Assembly: GCA_051453625.1 (NCBI GenBank)
Contig: JBOZIK010000001.1
Coordinates: forward strand, 165,867,311 to 165,911,487
Direction: 5' to 3'
Origin: Welwitschia mirabilis
Lineage: Eukaryota > Gnetophyta > Gnetopsida > Welwitschiales
Length of the DNA stretch: 44,177 nucleotides
The notes under the pieces are model-generated. The model did no database searches, was not told where the DNA came from, and was given only the letters and a program-made list of their open reading frames with translations. Positions 19,846 to 30,879 of this stretch are shown piece after piece (positions within the stretch are counted from its first letter, which is position 1; each line of letters opens with the position of its first letter). A program made the translations under genes and the position numbers.

Positions 19846-21221
19846 TGTTAAAGATTCCAGGCCATCATTTTCCACCATTCTCGTGTCATTTTCATGGTCA
19901 TCTATCCTCTTTGCCTTATGTTTGTCTTAGTACATGAATCAAATTTAAAACTAGGTTTACACTCACTATCGTTATTCCACAGGGATAATTGGGGTTGGCT
20001 AAGAAAAAATTACACAAACTCTTGCTAAACTTGCAAGTTAGAAATTAAAGAAAAGAAAAGGAAAAAAGAAGAGAGGCTGAGAAATTGGTTTTGAAACTTT
20101 GTCTATAAAAATGGAAAGCAAGCAAGCTCTGAGTGTTAGCCAATTCGTTCTTTTGTAAGTTCTCACTCGACCATACGCTGCGGTAGTCTGAAACAAGCTT
20201 CAGACTATCAAGTGTAATGGCTCGGATCACAGTGACATAATCTCATTAACCATTTGAGTGTTAGTGAATTCAAAGGTCATTGATCCTTCATAGCCTTGCA
20301 ATAAAAATGGAAAGTATAAATGTAACGTGCACAAGATCTATGAAATTACAAAGATGAAGACTAATTAACTAATCAAATTCACTTAGTTAACCAAAGTAAA
20401 ACTTGATAGTATGTGTTACTTAAGCATTCCTATTACAAAATGAATTGAGACTAACAATAGAATTGAATCAGAAAGAGGCACATTACATCAGAGATTAAGG
20501 AAGTAGAAAGGACTCCTTGGACTATCATCAAAAGTAAGTTCACTCCTTAAAGAAGTGCTCAAAAGGCTATCACAAGGCCCTTTTATAGGCAAGGATGAGG
20601 TGTTTGGTTCTGGGGGGCTAAGAGAGAGGTTACAAGCCTTTGGCTTGCAGTGTTAGGTGAACGGTTACATAATGATGACATTGGGTAGGTCATTTTGTCA
20701 TCTTTTATTAGGTGAAAATACTTATGACGAGGCTAACCACTTGGCTCTTGGATGCTGCTACTCCTGTTAACTGTTGTCATGGTCATGTGTCTCCACCGTT
20801 ATCCTACTTAGTAATGTCACATGTCCCTATTGCAAGTTCTTGTCATCACTGCCACATGTAATGCAATTTACTTTTGATGTGGAAGTTGACCAAGCTCATA
20901 ACCACATTTGATTTAACTTTTCATGATAAATCAAGAACATATGAATTGAATTGTTTTTCCCTTATAGACTGGCGGTGCTGGGTGACCTGAACAACAACAC
21001 CAAGGTTTTAGCTTGGATGATCATCAAATTTTGCCATATCCTTCCAAATGTAGTAAATATCCTGAAAATGTTATAGGAAAAATGATAAGTCCAAAATTAA
21101 TATAGAAATCAATAGAAGACATGTTTTTATAATAAAATCGATTATATTCATGTCTTCCATTAAGATAATTTGGTCATTTAACATGATTAGAATGTCAATT
21201 TTTACATGTTAACACCTTTCA
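19846..21221 (-). mobile_element. Solo LTR X (minus orientation) inserted in element C
   Basis: The block begins TGTTAAAGATT and ends CACCTTTCA, with flanks CTAAT (19841-19845) and CTAAC (21222-21226), a possible 5-bp duplication with one mismatch. The minus strand carries CCTATAAAAGGGCC (20577-20590), a good TATA box, with U3 to its right. No PBS or coding region is present. The family is not recognised; GTTATTCCACAGGGATAA (near 19972) recalls some Ty3/gypsy LTRs. The right 590 bases occur again at 22013-22594. The terminal repeat beyond TG/CA is weak, so the edges are tentative. Confidence 0.55.
20577..20590 (-). promoter_or_regulatory. TATA box of LTR X
   Basis: The minus strand reads CCTATAAAAGGGCC, a near-ideal plant TATA context, in the middle of LTR X. 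Confidence 0.55.
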
Positions 21222-21232
21222 CTAACTATCAT

Positions 21233-22012
21233 CATGGTTGGAACCAAGCTTGCTACCGCAAAAAAGGAAAGGAAACTTCATAAGAAGAAGACTAGATCGA
21301 GTCTCCATAGCAAAGAAAAACCTGGTTCAGTTGCTTTTCAAAAAGGCCTATTACTCTAGAATGTGAAATAGATTATGAATTCTTCAGAAATAAAGTCAAA
21401 ATTATGGCCACATTTGAGGAATAAGGATGGTTCTATGCCCTAGACCTAGACACTAAAGCAATAGTTAGAATGGTATGTTTATTCTATTCTAATTCTATTT
21501 TTAATCTGAATGACTACAAGATTTTAACAAAGGTGCTTGGTAGACCCGTAGAGATAGATTTAAAAGAAATTTCTCTAGTAACTATTTATCCAAATGAAGG
21601 GATGTTTAGAGAAATTACTAGTGTTATTCTCTAATAGAAGCAACTTCTAAAGATATTATTATAGCTGAATTGTGTTAAAGCGATGTCATTTGGAGGGTTA
21701 ATACCCTATCAACAAATTGGAACTTTTCTACAGAGTCCTCTTTTAGATATCCACACACAACCTTATTTCAAAGTTAGGTCACAATGAAAAGTCTTATCTC
21801 TTTGTGTATATATATTATTTTGTCTTGGTACTGGTGCAAGGATCAATCTATGTAAGTTTATTATGTTCTATATGAGTCAGTTTTTCATTGCCAACTAGTA
21901 ATACTAGTTTGACTTTTTATGGACTCATTACTGTATTATTGGAGAATCATTAGTGTGTTGTGGATGAGAATGAGGAAGTGATGAAAGGATCCAAACCACA
22001 TGGCCTTTATCT
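21233..22012 (+). pseudogene. Env-like ORF relic of element C
   Basis: After ATGGTTGGAACC (21235) a basic leader (KKERKLHKKKTRSS) is followed by a decayed frame containing MVCLFYSNSIFN (about 21472-21508), LGRPVEIDLKEISLVTIY (about 21535-21588) and a segment parallel to LCKFIM YYIS of F. The end, VVDENEEVMKGSKPHGLYL, aligns with VVQKDEELVKVPKPLGSFYL of F (about 35270-35320). The position between RNase H and the 3' LTR, and the match to F and H, identify the extra ORF carried by this group. Plant env-like and 'putative plant transposon' domains occur in this position in Sirevirus-type elements. Function is unknown. Confidence 0.55.
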
Positions 22013-22600
22013 TGTAGCATTAGATGAGTGGTTACATAATGATGGCATTAGGTAGGGTGTTTCTTCATCTTTCGTTAGGTGAAAATCCTTATGACAAGGC
22101 CAACCACTTGGCCCCTGGATGTTACTGCTCCTGCTAACTATTATCATTGCTATGTATCTCCACTGTTATCCTACTCAGTAATGTTGCATGTCACTACTGT
22201 GAGTCCTCCTCATCACCGCCATGCGTCGTCAAAAATGTAATTTACTTTTGATGTGGAATTTGACTAAGTCTATAACTGCATTTGATTTAATTCTTCATGA
22301 CGAATCAGGAACATAATAATTGAAGTGTTCTGCCCTTGTAGATCAGTGGTGCTAGTTGACCTAAACAGTGACACTAGCGTGTTAGCTTGGATGATCATCA
22401 AATTTTGGCATATTCATCAAAATGCATTAAATATCCTGAAAATGTCATGAAAAAAACTGTAAGTCCAAAATTAATATAGAAATCAATAGAAGACATGCTT
22501 TTATGATAAAATCGATTATATTAATGTCTTCCATTAAGATAATTTAGTCATTTAACTTGATTAGAATGTCAATTTTTACATGTTAACACCTTCAACTATC
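22013..22600 (-). repeat. Second, truncated copy of LTR X plus flank
   Basis: A direct repeat of 20640-21226, colinear from GTAGCATTAG to TGTTAACACC, including the flank ACTATC that follows the first copy. The R/U5 half is absent: similarity starts abruptly inside the env-like ORF at about 22013. Because the flank is copied as well, a segmental duplication is more likely than a second insertion. Element E starts at 22601. Confidence 0.7.
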
Positions 22601-22779
22601 TGTTGATAAATCTAGTTTTGATGATTCTACTTATCAAATATTTTATGTGATTATGAAGACAGGTTAATGCAAAGAAAATCAAATCATGAAAAGCATAAGT
22701 TGATGTTAGATCTTCAAGATGATATCTCATGAAAAGTTCAACTCAGAATTGAAAATGCCAAATCAATTAACTAAAGATG

Positions 22780-23345
22780 TCTATAGAAAGAAAGATGTCT
22801 ATAAGGAAGATGTCTATACTTTGAAGACATCTATGGTGAAGATGTCTACATCTTACAAACGTCTGTGATATACCAGGTTTTAAATCACACGTTAAAGACA
22901 ACTATCTTAATGAAGACGACCATGTTGAAAGATGGATCTGACACAAAGTGAAAGACGTCTACATGNNNNNNNNNNNNNNNNNNNNNNNNNNNNNNNNNNN
23001 NNNNNNNNNNNNNNNNNNNNNNNNNNNNNNNNNNNNNNNNNNNNNNNNNNNNNNNNNNNNNNNNNATGAAGACGACCATGTTGAAAGATGGATCTGACAC
23101 AAAGTGAAAGATGTCTACATGTTTGAAGACGTCTATGCTGAACTGCAATAGGTAACATGGTTAATTTGTACATTGATGAATATTTTACTTTTTAGGAAAT
23201 CAAGATTTGCATCACAGATTCATGATCATGAAGGATCAGAGATTATATTGTTCAAATTTCATTCATTTCTAGGCACTTTGATTGAAGATGTCTACTATGA
23301 GAAAGATGTCTGACTATTAATAGGTGTCCACAACTTTGAAGACGT
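22780..23345. repeat. AGATGTCT/AGACATCT array, U3 of LTR E
   Basis: About a dozen copies of a motif near GAAGATGTCTAC or its inverse occur, for example AAGATGTCTATA, GAAGACATCTATGG, GAAGATGTCTACATC and GAAGACGTCTATGC. The self-complementary core is AGACGTCT. Copies are spaced 15-40 bases apart in both orientations. The 100-N gap lies inside. Confidence 0.85.
22966..23065. other. Assembly gap, exactly 100 N, with duplicated flanks
   Basis: The 56 bases before the gap (about 22910-22965) recur after it (23066-23121) with one visible difference. Confidence 0.95.
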
Positions 23346-24234
23346 GTTTGATGAAGGTTCATGTAAAATTAAAAATAACATGCACACCTGACGCCTAGCC
23401 ATTCCTATCCATCACACAATTGTTACAAAGTTTAAATGGCTAAATCTCCTAGATAGTATAAAGGAATGACATGATGAACATATCAAATAATGAACGAATT
23501 TAGAACACAAGAAACAAATTCACAAGCCATTGGATCAACTCACGGAGCATCAAGCTATCATTTGTAAGGAACTTTCAGTGTTTGCATCTTTCGTTCATTG
23601 GATCCTATAAACCTTGCATCATTCTTTAGCACTTGTGATGATGACAACAAGAAGGAACACAAGAACATTTTCAAAGTTCAATCATTTAGGCTTGTATTCA
23701 TTGTCATTTGTTGTTAGAACTTACATTGTTAGACTATATTATTAAATATTGTTGTACAATTCATTACTCTTTATCAAATTTAAGAATCACTTTCTTTTCT
23801 CAAATTGTAAGGCAACCTTTATATAGTAATTCTTTCTGAGTGCCTATAAGCACTTGTGTTGTTGTATTGTCGGATTTTCTTGAGGGGAAGAGGTTGTTGT
23901 CTTGTGAGGAGCATCTCATTTGTGATTGTGCCTGTGTGCACATTTTTTGTATTTTAGTGCTGATTATCCCTGAGGGGAAGAGAGTGTTGCTTACGAGGAG
24001 ACTCTCATATAGTATGTAAGGCTAGTGATGCTCCACAAAACCACTATTCTTTATAGGTTAAGAATATCCAGAAGTATGAGTGGAAGCTAACGTCTATGTA
24101 TGGACGTACCTAGGTTGGAAAACCATGTTATCTCAGTAAGGTGTTTATTATACTGTTTTTCAATTTGTTATTGGTGAAATTTTTATTTGGTAGAACTCAT
24201 TCACCCCTCCCCTCTGATTTTAACAATCCTCAAG

Positions 24235-24246
24235 TAGAATCAGAGC
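24235..24246 (+). other. Primer binding site of element E
   Basis: TAGAATCAGAGC matches the initiator-Met PBS TGGTATCAGAGC at nine of twelve positions and lies nine bases after the LTR end. Confidence 0.65.
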
Positions 24247-24284
24247 GGGTATTCACGAAAAAGAGTAACTTTCTTGAGTGAACT

Positions 24285-25260
24285 ATGGAAGGAGTGTCAT
24301 CCGTTAGACCTCTACTTTTTGGTGGGACTAACTATGCCTATTGGAAGATGAGGCTGTGGGTGTATTTACATTTTTATGAGTTTTGGAAAAGTATAGAAGA
24401 AGGATACACAGATCCTACATAAACCATAATAGACACTATAGGGAATACCATAATGCAAATCAAGCAAAGGAAAAATTGGAAAGAGCCAAAGAAAAGAATA
24501 TCCTTCTTTACAGAATGGGATGATGATGAAGATGCAATAAAGGTAGAAACATTTGAAGATGAACAAACTCATGCTTCCTACATAACAATTGTACACATCT
24601 AAGAGGAAAATGATGGAAGAAAAGAAGAGCATGAATCAGAAAGTGAGGATGAAATAGGTATGGACCTTCAAGAAGGTATGATTTAATTTCTGAAGAATTT
24701 TTTAAATTGCAAAAGGTATGTACTAAAATGAAAAATTTACTTCATGCTCGTGAATTAGCTTATGAACAAGAAAAGAATTCTTGCAATAAATTATTATCTA
24801 AAAACTTAGCTCTTAAAGTTTAGATTAGTATACTAATCTGTGAATTGAAGAATGTAAGACAGGAACTCTTAGACTCAAAGAAGATCAATGAGGAATTTAC
24901 TTAAGGAAAAGAGATATTAAATATCATGCTTAGGCAATGTAGAAGCTTAAATAAAAAAAGTGGTTTCGAACACAATGAAGCCTCTACCAGCATTTCAACC
25001 TCTTTGTTTAACAAATGGAATTACAAATCAAGGTTTGAGCATTTAGTGTTTACAAATAATATTATTTGTTATTATTGCCACAAACGAGATCATTATCAAT
25101 ATATTTGTCCAATGAAATTCGAAAACAGATGTTACACTAACAATGCTAAAAGGCCTAGTAGAATGGTACAACGTTTTGTATAGGGCAAACAAAAAAAAAA
25201 ATGTGGATCCCAAAATCAAAGCCAATACTTGTAGCACAAATTTCACTAAGAGCAATGAAG
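24285..25260 (+). pseudogene. gag of element E (broken, internally deleted)
   Basis: It starts MEGVSSVRPLLFGGTNYAYWKMRLWVY, the usual gag N-terminus. A TAA interrupts after TDPT (24418-24420), and most of the capsid core is deleted. An acidic segment (24510-24660) and a decayed coiled-coil stretch (24700-24960) follow. A CCHC knuckle is present, CYYCHKRDHYQYIC (about 25068-25109), corresponding to the second knuckle of C, D and F. It is followed by the KxxWVPK-type linker near 25200 and then the protease region. Confidence 0.75.
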
Positions 25261-25640
25261 GAGCATGCTTAATATGTTAACAATGGATGCTCAAGGCACA
25301 TGACTGGAGACAAATCCAGTTTTACCACTTTGGTGGAATAAGACAAAGTAGTGGTAACTTTTAGAGGTAACACAGAAGCACCGATTAAAGGTATTGGAAC
25401 TATTGGAGAAGGTAATCTACCAAAGGCAAAGGATGTATTCTTTGTGGAAGGCTTACAACATAATATTTTAAGTGTTAGTCAACTATGTGATGTAAATATT
25501 TTTGTTACCTTTACAAAATATGACTGTGTCATTAAAGAATGAAATTATACAAAAGTTCTATTTGCCAAAATTAGAAAGTCAAATGTTTATATTACTACTC
25601 TACAAGATATTTCTAACAAAGAAACTACTAAGTAGAATAG
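25261..25640 (+). pseudogene. Protease and linker of element E (broken)
   Basis: The region around 25275-25320 corresponds to YLDSGCSRHMTGD but the frame is lost (a TAA in the strand, then SRHMTGDKSSF). 25351-25540 keeps VTFRGNTEAPIKGIGTIGEGNLPKAKDVFFVEGLQHNILSVSQLCD, the flap and C-terminal part shared by copia proteases and the linker to integrase. Confidence 0.7.
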
Positions 25641-26700
25641 GAGAAATGGAGCTTTGGCACAGAAATCTTGAACATGTAAATAAGGACTTGCTAAAAATCT
25701 TATTTACAAAAGAGATGGCAAGAGGACTTCGCAAGTTAATAAGCATTAATAATTAAATTTGTTAAGCATGCCAGAAATGGAAGCAGAGAAGGGTAAGATT
25801 CGATAAGAAAATTACTATCTCAGCTAAACACCCATTAGATCTTTTACATCTTGACATTGTTGGTCCTTCATCTATAGAGAGTCTTGGTAAGAAAAGATAT
25901 TATTTAACTACTGTAGATGATTATTCTCATTTTACATGTGTGGCCTTCCTTGCATACAAGGATGAGGCATTTATGCTTTCTCTAAGTTGTGTATTAGGTT
26001 GCAGAATCAAAAAGGATATAATATCAAAATGATAAGAAGTGATAATGGTACAGAATTAAAAAATGCAAGGTTCAGAGGGTTCTGTGGATAATTTGGTATT
26101 CTCCATTAATTCTTTGCACCAAGGACGCCCAACAAAATGGAGTGTCTAAGAGAAAGAACAGAGTGCTTAATGAATGGCCCGAACAATGATGCATAGTAAA
26201 CAAGTACCTTATCACTTTTGGGCAAAAGCCATCAACACAACTTGCTACATTTTAAACAGAGTTCTAGGAAGACAATTTACTTCTAAAACTTCATGTGAGC
26301 TATAGTCTAGTAAGAATCCCTCTATAAGTTACTTTCACATCTTTGGGTCAAAGTATTTTATTTTGAATGAAAATGATAAGTTGAGGAAGTTCTATTCAAA
26401 AGTTGATTAAGGCATCTTTCTAGGATATTCCATGATTAGTAAAGCATATAGGGTGTACAACAACAGATGTTGTGTAGTTGAGGAAACTATAAATGTTAAG
26501 GTAAGTGATATTGACTCAACTTCTGTGCGCATGATGATTACATTCCTATGCATATTGATCAACCATCTAGCAATCTTCAAGTTCAATCAGATAGTGATGA
26601 TGAGAAATAAGAAAAAAATATAGACAAAGAAAATCCTTCAAGCCTGATGAGACTGAAAATAAGTCATTCTACCAGCAACATAATAGGTAGTCCTTATGGT
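25641..26700 (+). pseudogene. Integrase of element E (broken)
   Basis: The HHCC region keeps ELWHRNLEHVN (about 25648-25680). The core has LLHLDIVGPS (25838-25868), VDDYSHFTCVAF (25914-25950), RSDNGTE (26037-26055) and TPNKMECL-like sequence shifted from TPQQNGV (near 26128-26145). The segment near 26420-26470 matches LGYSxxSKAYRVYN at the C-terminal end. Frames change several times. Confidence 0.75.
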
Positions 26701-27605
26701 GGTATTCAAAGTAGGAGCCATACTAAAGAATTTTATGTTTTATAGCTTATAACTCACAGGTTGAATCCAAACATTCAAAGAAGCTAAGAATGATGACCAT
26801 TGAATGCTTGCAATGCAAGAAGAGCTTAATCAATTTAAAAGATGTGGTGTTTGAAAACTCACTCCAAAACCATCCAATAGATTTATTATGGACATTAAGT
26901 TGGTTTTTAGAAACAAGACAGATGAACATGGTAATGTGATAAAAAACAAAGCAAGATTAATAACCAAAAGATACAATCAATAAGAAGGCATTGGCTTTGA
27001 AGAAACTTTGCTCCAGTGGCTCGTATGGAATCAATAAGAATGCTTCTAGCCTTTGTTCATTCAAAGGATCCAAACTCTATCAAATAGATGTTAAGAGTGT
27101 CTTTCTAAATGGTATTCTTCAAGAAGAAGTGTATGTTAAGCAACCAAAATGTTTCACAAATTCTCATAAATCAAATCATGTTTACAAATTGAAGAAAGCT
27201 CTTTATGATCTCAAACAACCACCTGGAGCTTGGTATGAGAAATTGTCAGGTCATCTTATTAAAAATAGTTTCAAAATAAGTACATCAATGTTACACTGTT
27301 TATTAAAAGAGATGGTAAAGATTTTATTATTATTTAAATTTATGTAAATGATATTATTTTTGGAGCCACTAACAAATTACTATGTAAGAAGTTTGCCAAA
27401 ATTATGTAGGATGAATTTGAAATGAGTCTCCTGGAGAGATAAGCAACTTCCTAGAGCTACAAGTTATGCAACATAAGCAAGATACTTTTATTTGACAAAC
27501 TAAATATATCAAAAATTTACTAGTCAAATATGGTTTACAAGATTGTAAAGCCAAGGATACTCTAATGAACCAAAACACAAAGCTAGACAAAGATGAGAAT
27601 GTAAG
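26701..27605 (+). pseudogene. Reverse transcriptase of element E, cut by element F
   Basis: The motifs RNKTDEHGNVIKNKARLITKRY (26908-26970), YQIDVKSVFLNG (27078-27113), HVYKLKKALYDLKQPPGAWYEKL (27178-27246) and IYVNDIIFGATNK (27338-27376) appear in order. The catalytic YVDD is YVND (27341-27352): the Asp codon is AAT, a single G-to-A change. The sequence ends in a TKLDKDEN linker at 27600, where F is inserted with GTAAG duplicated. RNase H of E continues at 38352. Confidence 0.8.
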
Positions 27606-27744
27606 TGTTGAGTAAGGGTCCATTTTAATGATGAACAATAGAACCCAACTCAAAACTCAGTCTCAGCTCAAGAACATAATAGGCAAATCAAAATACTTTA
27701 TGCCAAGCTTCAACAATTAAGGATCGTCTATGCAGTCAAATGTA

Positions 27745-27975
27745 TTGGGACATCCAACCTCTCAACTTGGGACATTCATACCTGTATGTTGTCTTTTATA
27801 TTGGGACATCCGACCTCTCAACCTGGGATGTTCGGTCCTATAATCTAGTTTTCTATATGGGGACGTCCAACCACCTTATCTGGGACGTCCGACTCCTATC
27901 TCAATTCTCTGTCAAGGAATACCATTAAAAGTGGAACATCTGGAAATTTATCTTGAAATGTTCGGCCAACTATCT
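27745..27975. repeat. GGGACGTCC palindrome array, U3 of 5' LTR F
   Basis: Motifs include TTGGGACATCCAACC, CTTGGGACATTC, TGGGACATCCGACC, CTGGGATGTTCGG, GGGGACGTCCAACC and CTGGGACGTCCGAC, at 25-45 base spacing. They are arranged as pairs separated by CTCTCAAC or CACCTTAT. Confidence 0.85.
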
Positions 27976-28446
27976 GTTAATACACGGAAATAACTGAAGA
28001 TGAACGTTGTGCACTTTATTCAATGTGCAAATGGCTAAGGAAAGGATTGCAATGGCGCTCTATTCAAAGCAATGCGCCTTTAGGGTTTTTCTTTAATGAA
28101 AAACTATATATGTTTAAACGTAAGAGGATTGTGGGGTTACCAAACTATGAAAATCATAAGTTGTGTATACTTGAATCAGAATTCCTGTGTGAATTGCACT
28201 TAATTTAAACTCTTGTATTCTTCCTTCTCTGACTGTGCTTCTTACTGATGAATCAAAGCTCATAGGCTTATACATCATCAGATTTCTACAAAACACTTTT
28301 TAGATTACTCAAGGAGGAGAAAGCTTTGTAATTATAGCCCTAGCAAAGGGCGGTTGTGTTGTTGCACCTTGTTGATTAAAAGAACCAAAAAGTTAAAGGC
28401 TTGTGCTACTTTTTATGAGTGGAGTAGGCTTGGAGAGCCGAACCAC

Positions 28447-28453
28447 TATAAAA
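28447..28453 (+). promoter_or_regulatory. TATA box of 5' LTR F
   Basis: TATAAAA within CCGAACCACTATAAAACGG, preceded by GAGTGGAGTAGGCTTGG. Confidence 0.7.
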
Positions 28454-28947
28454 CGGTAGTCTCTTTTTGTGTTATATTTAATTTTCCGTTATTGGAATTG
28501 CTTTATCTGATCAGTTTATCTTCATTCTTAGTTAAATTTCGAAAACCCTTTTCACCCCCTCCCACAAACTTTTCAGAAGGTCAATCCATCTCTAGACCAC
28601 TATCATTCTCAGGATCTAACTATGCCTACTGGAAAACCAAGATGACAATCTTTTTATAATCCCTGGATTATGAGATTTGGGAGACTTTTGAACTAAGCTA
28701 TGTTGCTCCTATGAAAGTGGTTGGTAATAAGACCATTCCAAAGCCAAGAAATAAATGGGATCAAGATGACAAATGGGCTACTCAAATGAATGCTAAGGTC
28801 ATGAAGGCCTTAATATGCACCTTATCCTCAGAAGATTACAACAAGGTGGTTCAATGCATAATGGATCAAGAAATATGAGAGATCTTAAGAGTTTCTCACA
28901 AAGGGATAAATGTTGTGAAGAATGCCAAACTACAAATTTTAGCAACT

Positions 28948-29047
28948 NNNNNNNNNNNNNNNNNNNNNNNNNNNNNNNNNNNNNNNNNNNNNNNNNNNNN
29001 NNNNNNNNNNNNNNNNNNNNNNNNNNNNNNNNNNNNNNNNNNNNNNN
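28948..29047. other. Assembly gap, exactly 100 N, with duplicated flanks
   Basis: About 80 bases before the gap (from 28868) are repeated after it (29048-29127) with one visible difference. Confidence 0.95.
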
Positions 29048-30139
29048 AAGAAATATGAGAGATCTTAAGAGTTTCTCACAAAGGAATAAATGTTGTGAAG
29101 AATGCCAAACTACAAATTTTAGCAACTTAGTTTGAAAATATAAAGATGGAAGATTCAGAAACAGTAGTAGAATACACTTTAAAGATAAATGATATTGTGA
29201 ATGGCATGTGGGGGTTAGGCGAAGCTGTACCTTAGAATTAAGTTGTAATAAAAATCCTGAGAAGTCTCACAAAGAAATTCAGACCTAAGATCACTGCCAT
29301 TGAGGAGAGTAAAGATATTGATCTCATTAAAGTTGAAGAATTGAAAGGCTCACTCATGGCATATGAGGCCTCTCTATAGACAGAAGAGGATTATTCAAAA
29401 CAAAGACACATAGCTCTTAAAGTTGAATTAGATGCAGATGAAGACTCTTAATCAAGTGAGGATCTTGAAGACAACGATTTAGCTCTCTTGACAAAGAACT
29501 TAAAGAGGTTTCTTAGAAAGAAGGAAAAAAGATCTTCTCAGCAACCATTTAAAAGAGGTATGGACAAAGCTAAGAATCCTTCTAGTTCAATATAATGTTA
29601 TAAATGCAAGGGATTTGGTCACATTACCTTAGAATGTACAAACAAATGGAAGGACAAGTCTTCCAAGTCAAAAGAGAAGAAAGCCCTGAAAGTTACATGA
29701 GATGAGGATGATGGTAGTTCTCCTTCAAGTGATGAAGAAGATTGTATTAACTTTAGTCTTATCTCCTTAGCCGAAGACGTAAGTAGTTCTGTTAATTTAG
29801 ATTCATCTATTGATTTATCAAAGGTATGTGATTATGAAAGTGATAACAATAATAATGATGATTTATCTAGTGTCTATGAAAAGTTATATCATGTTAGTCT
29901 AGACCTTGGGGAAAAAAATTGTGTTTAAGAAGTAGGTGGATGATATGAAAGGGAAACTAAAAGAGGATTTCCTCAAGATAGAATCTCTTCAGAAGGATCT
30001 AGCTCAAGCACAAGGAATAGCTAAACGTCTTGCTAATGAGAAGAATCTAGACCGACTTCTTGGATTGGGAAGAAGAGCAAATGACAAATCTGGTATTGGA
30101 TCGACTTTTGGTATGTTGTGTACTTAAAAGTTTGTTTGT

Positions 30140-30239
30140 NNNNNNNNNNNNNNNNNNNNNNNNNNNNNNNNNNNNNNNNNNNNNNNNNNNNNNNNNNNNN
30201 NNNNNNNNNNNNNNNNNNNNNNNNNNNNNNNNNNNNNNN
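30140..30239. other. Assembly gap, exactly 100 N, with duplicated flanks
   Basis: The 22 bases before the gap recur directly after it (30240-30261). Confidence 0.95.
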
Positions 30240-30288
30240 GTGTACTTAAAAGTTTGTTTGTCTAAGTGTTAAATATCACTCTTTTGGT

Positions 30289-30858
30289 ATGTCTAATCTA
30301 CGATGTTATTTCTGTCAAAAATATGGTCACATCCAATATTTTTGTGCACATAAAAAATCTTGGTATTTTAGTTATAACTATAATTTCAAGTTTCAAAGTG
30401 TATCTAGACCTTTAGAAAGAAGACCAATTGTTACGAAAAGTAGCTGGAAATGGGTTAGAAAGGAGACCACCAAATCTCTTTTTGCTCATGTGGCGTTCAA
30501 GGTGCAAGAAGCTACTAAATGGTATCTTGATAGTAAATGCTCTCGTCACATGACTGGTGACAAAATCGTATTAGCTACCTTCCAATATTATGACAGTGAA
30601 GAGGTAACCTTTGAAGATAACAGCAAAGGCCACATTGTTAGTAAGGGATCCATTGCTGCTAATGATTTCTATCCCAAAATTCATAATGTTTATTTAGTAA
30701 ATGGCTTAAAGCATAATCTTTTGAGTGTCTCTCAGGTTTATGATAGAGGAAACATTATGTCCTTTTATAAATATAAATGTGTTGTTAAAAATGCTTCTAC
30801 TAACAGTGGAGTTTTGACTAGCAATGGATCAAAAGGTATGTATGTAATTGGTGGTTGA
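30289..30858 (+). pseudogene. Second zinc knuckle and protease of element F
   Basis: This is an open frame of 189 codons, the longest intact pol-region stretch in the window. It starts with a CCHC knuckle (CYFCQKYGHIQYFC, 30301-30342), then a basic linker with WKWVRKE, then the protease with WYLDSKCSRHMTGD (30520-30561). The catalytic triad DSG reads DSK (Gly to Lys), which should abolish activity. The rest, VTFEDNSKGHI to LKHNLLSVSQ (about 30604-30735), is well kept. A TGA ends the frame at 30856-30858 where integrase follows. Confidence 0.8.
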
Positions 30859-30879
30859 AACAAGAGTAAGGAAGGTTGT

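Larger units (their letters stand above)
22601..24225 (+). mobile_element. 5' LTR of Ty1/copia element E
   Basis: It starts TGTTGATAAATCTAG and ends TGATTTTAACA at 24225, followed by a PBS. U3 (22780-23345) carries AGATGTCTA/GACGTCTA motifs. A 100-N gap (22966-23065) is flanked by a repeated 56-base block. Further right are blocks such as TGAGGGGAAGAG with ACGAGGAG occurring twice (23881-23912 and 23971-24000). The 5 bases before it are CTATC; the matching 3' end was not found, so the target duplication is unconfirmed. Confidence 0.75.
27606..28562 (+). mobile_element. 5' LTR of element F
   Basis: It is colinear with 37569-38351 and 36049-36654. It has the palindromic U3 (27745-27975), GGAGTAGGCTTGGAGAGCC and CACTATAAAAC with TATAAAA at 28447-28453. 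The last 35 or so bases of the LTR, the PBS and the leader are missing: the sequence passes from the CACCCCCTCCC block straight into gag. Confidence 0.8.
28563..30288 (+). pseudogene. gag of element F (broken)
   Basis: It begins within RPLSFSGSNYAYWKTKMTIF (about 28594-28656) with no start codon of its own, because the leader is deleted. A TAA follows. The capsid continues with NKWDQDDKWATQMNAK (near 28750-28800), FENIKMEDSETVVEYTLKI (about 29131-29190) and PKITAIEESKDI (about 29284-29322). A first CCHC knuckle is at 29596-29637 (CYKCKGFGHITLEC), just after a TAA. A TGA replaces Trp in KVTWDED (29698-29700). The acidic and coiled-coil part (29700-30080) is crossed by a 100-N gap at 30140-30239. 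A second knuckle follows at 30289. The duplicated block around the gap at 28948 is probably an assembly effect. Confidence 0.8.

Noticed and set aside
22885-23173. Minus-strand frames with a repeated HVDVFHFVSDPSFNMVVF-type peptide.
   Set aside because: The repeat comes from the duplicated flank of a 100-N gap inside the U3 palindrome array; it is not a protein repeat.
27740-27928. Frame in LTR F with repeated YWDIQPLN / IGTSDLSTWD peptides.
   Set aside because: Translation of the U3 palindrome array; explained by the DNA repeat. The same applies to 36212-36463 and 43145-43447.
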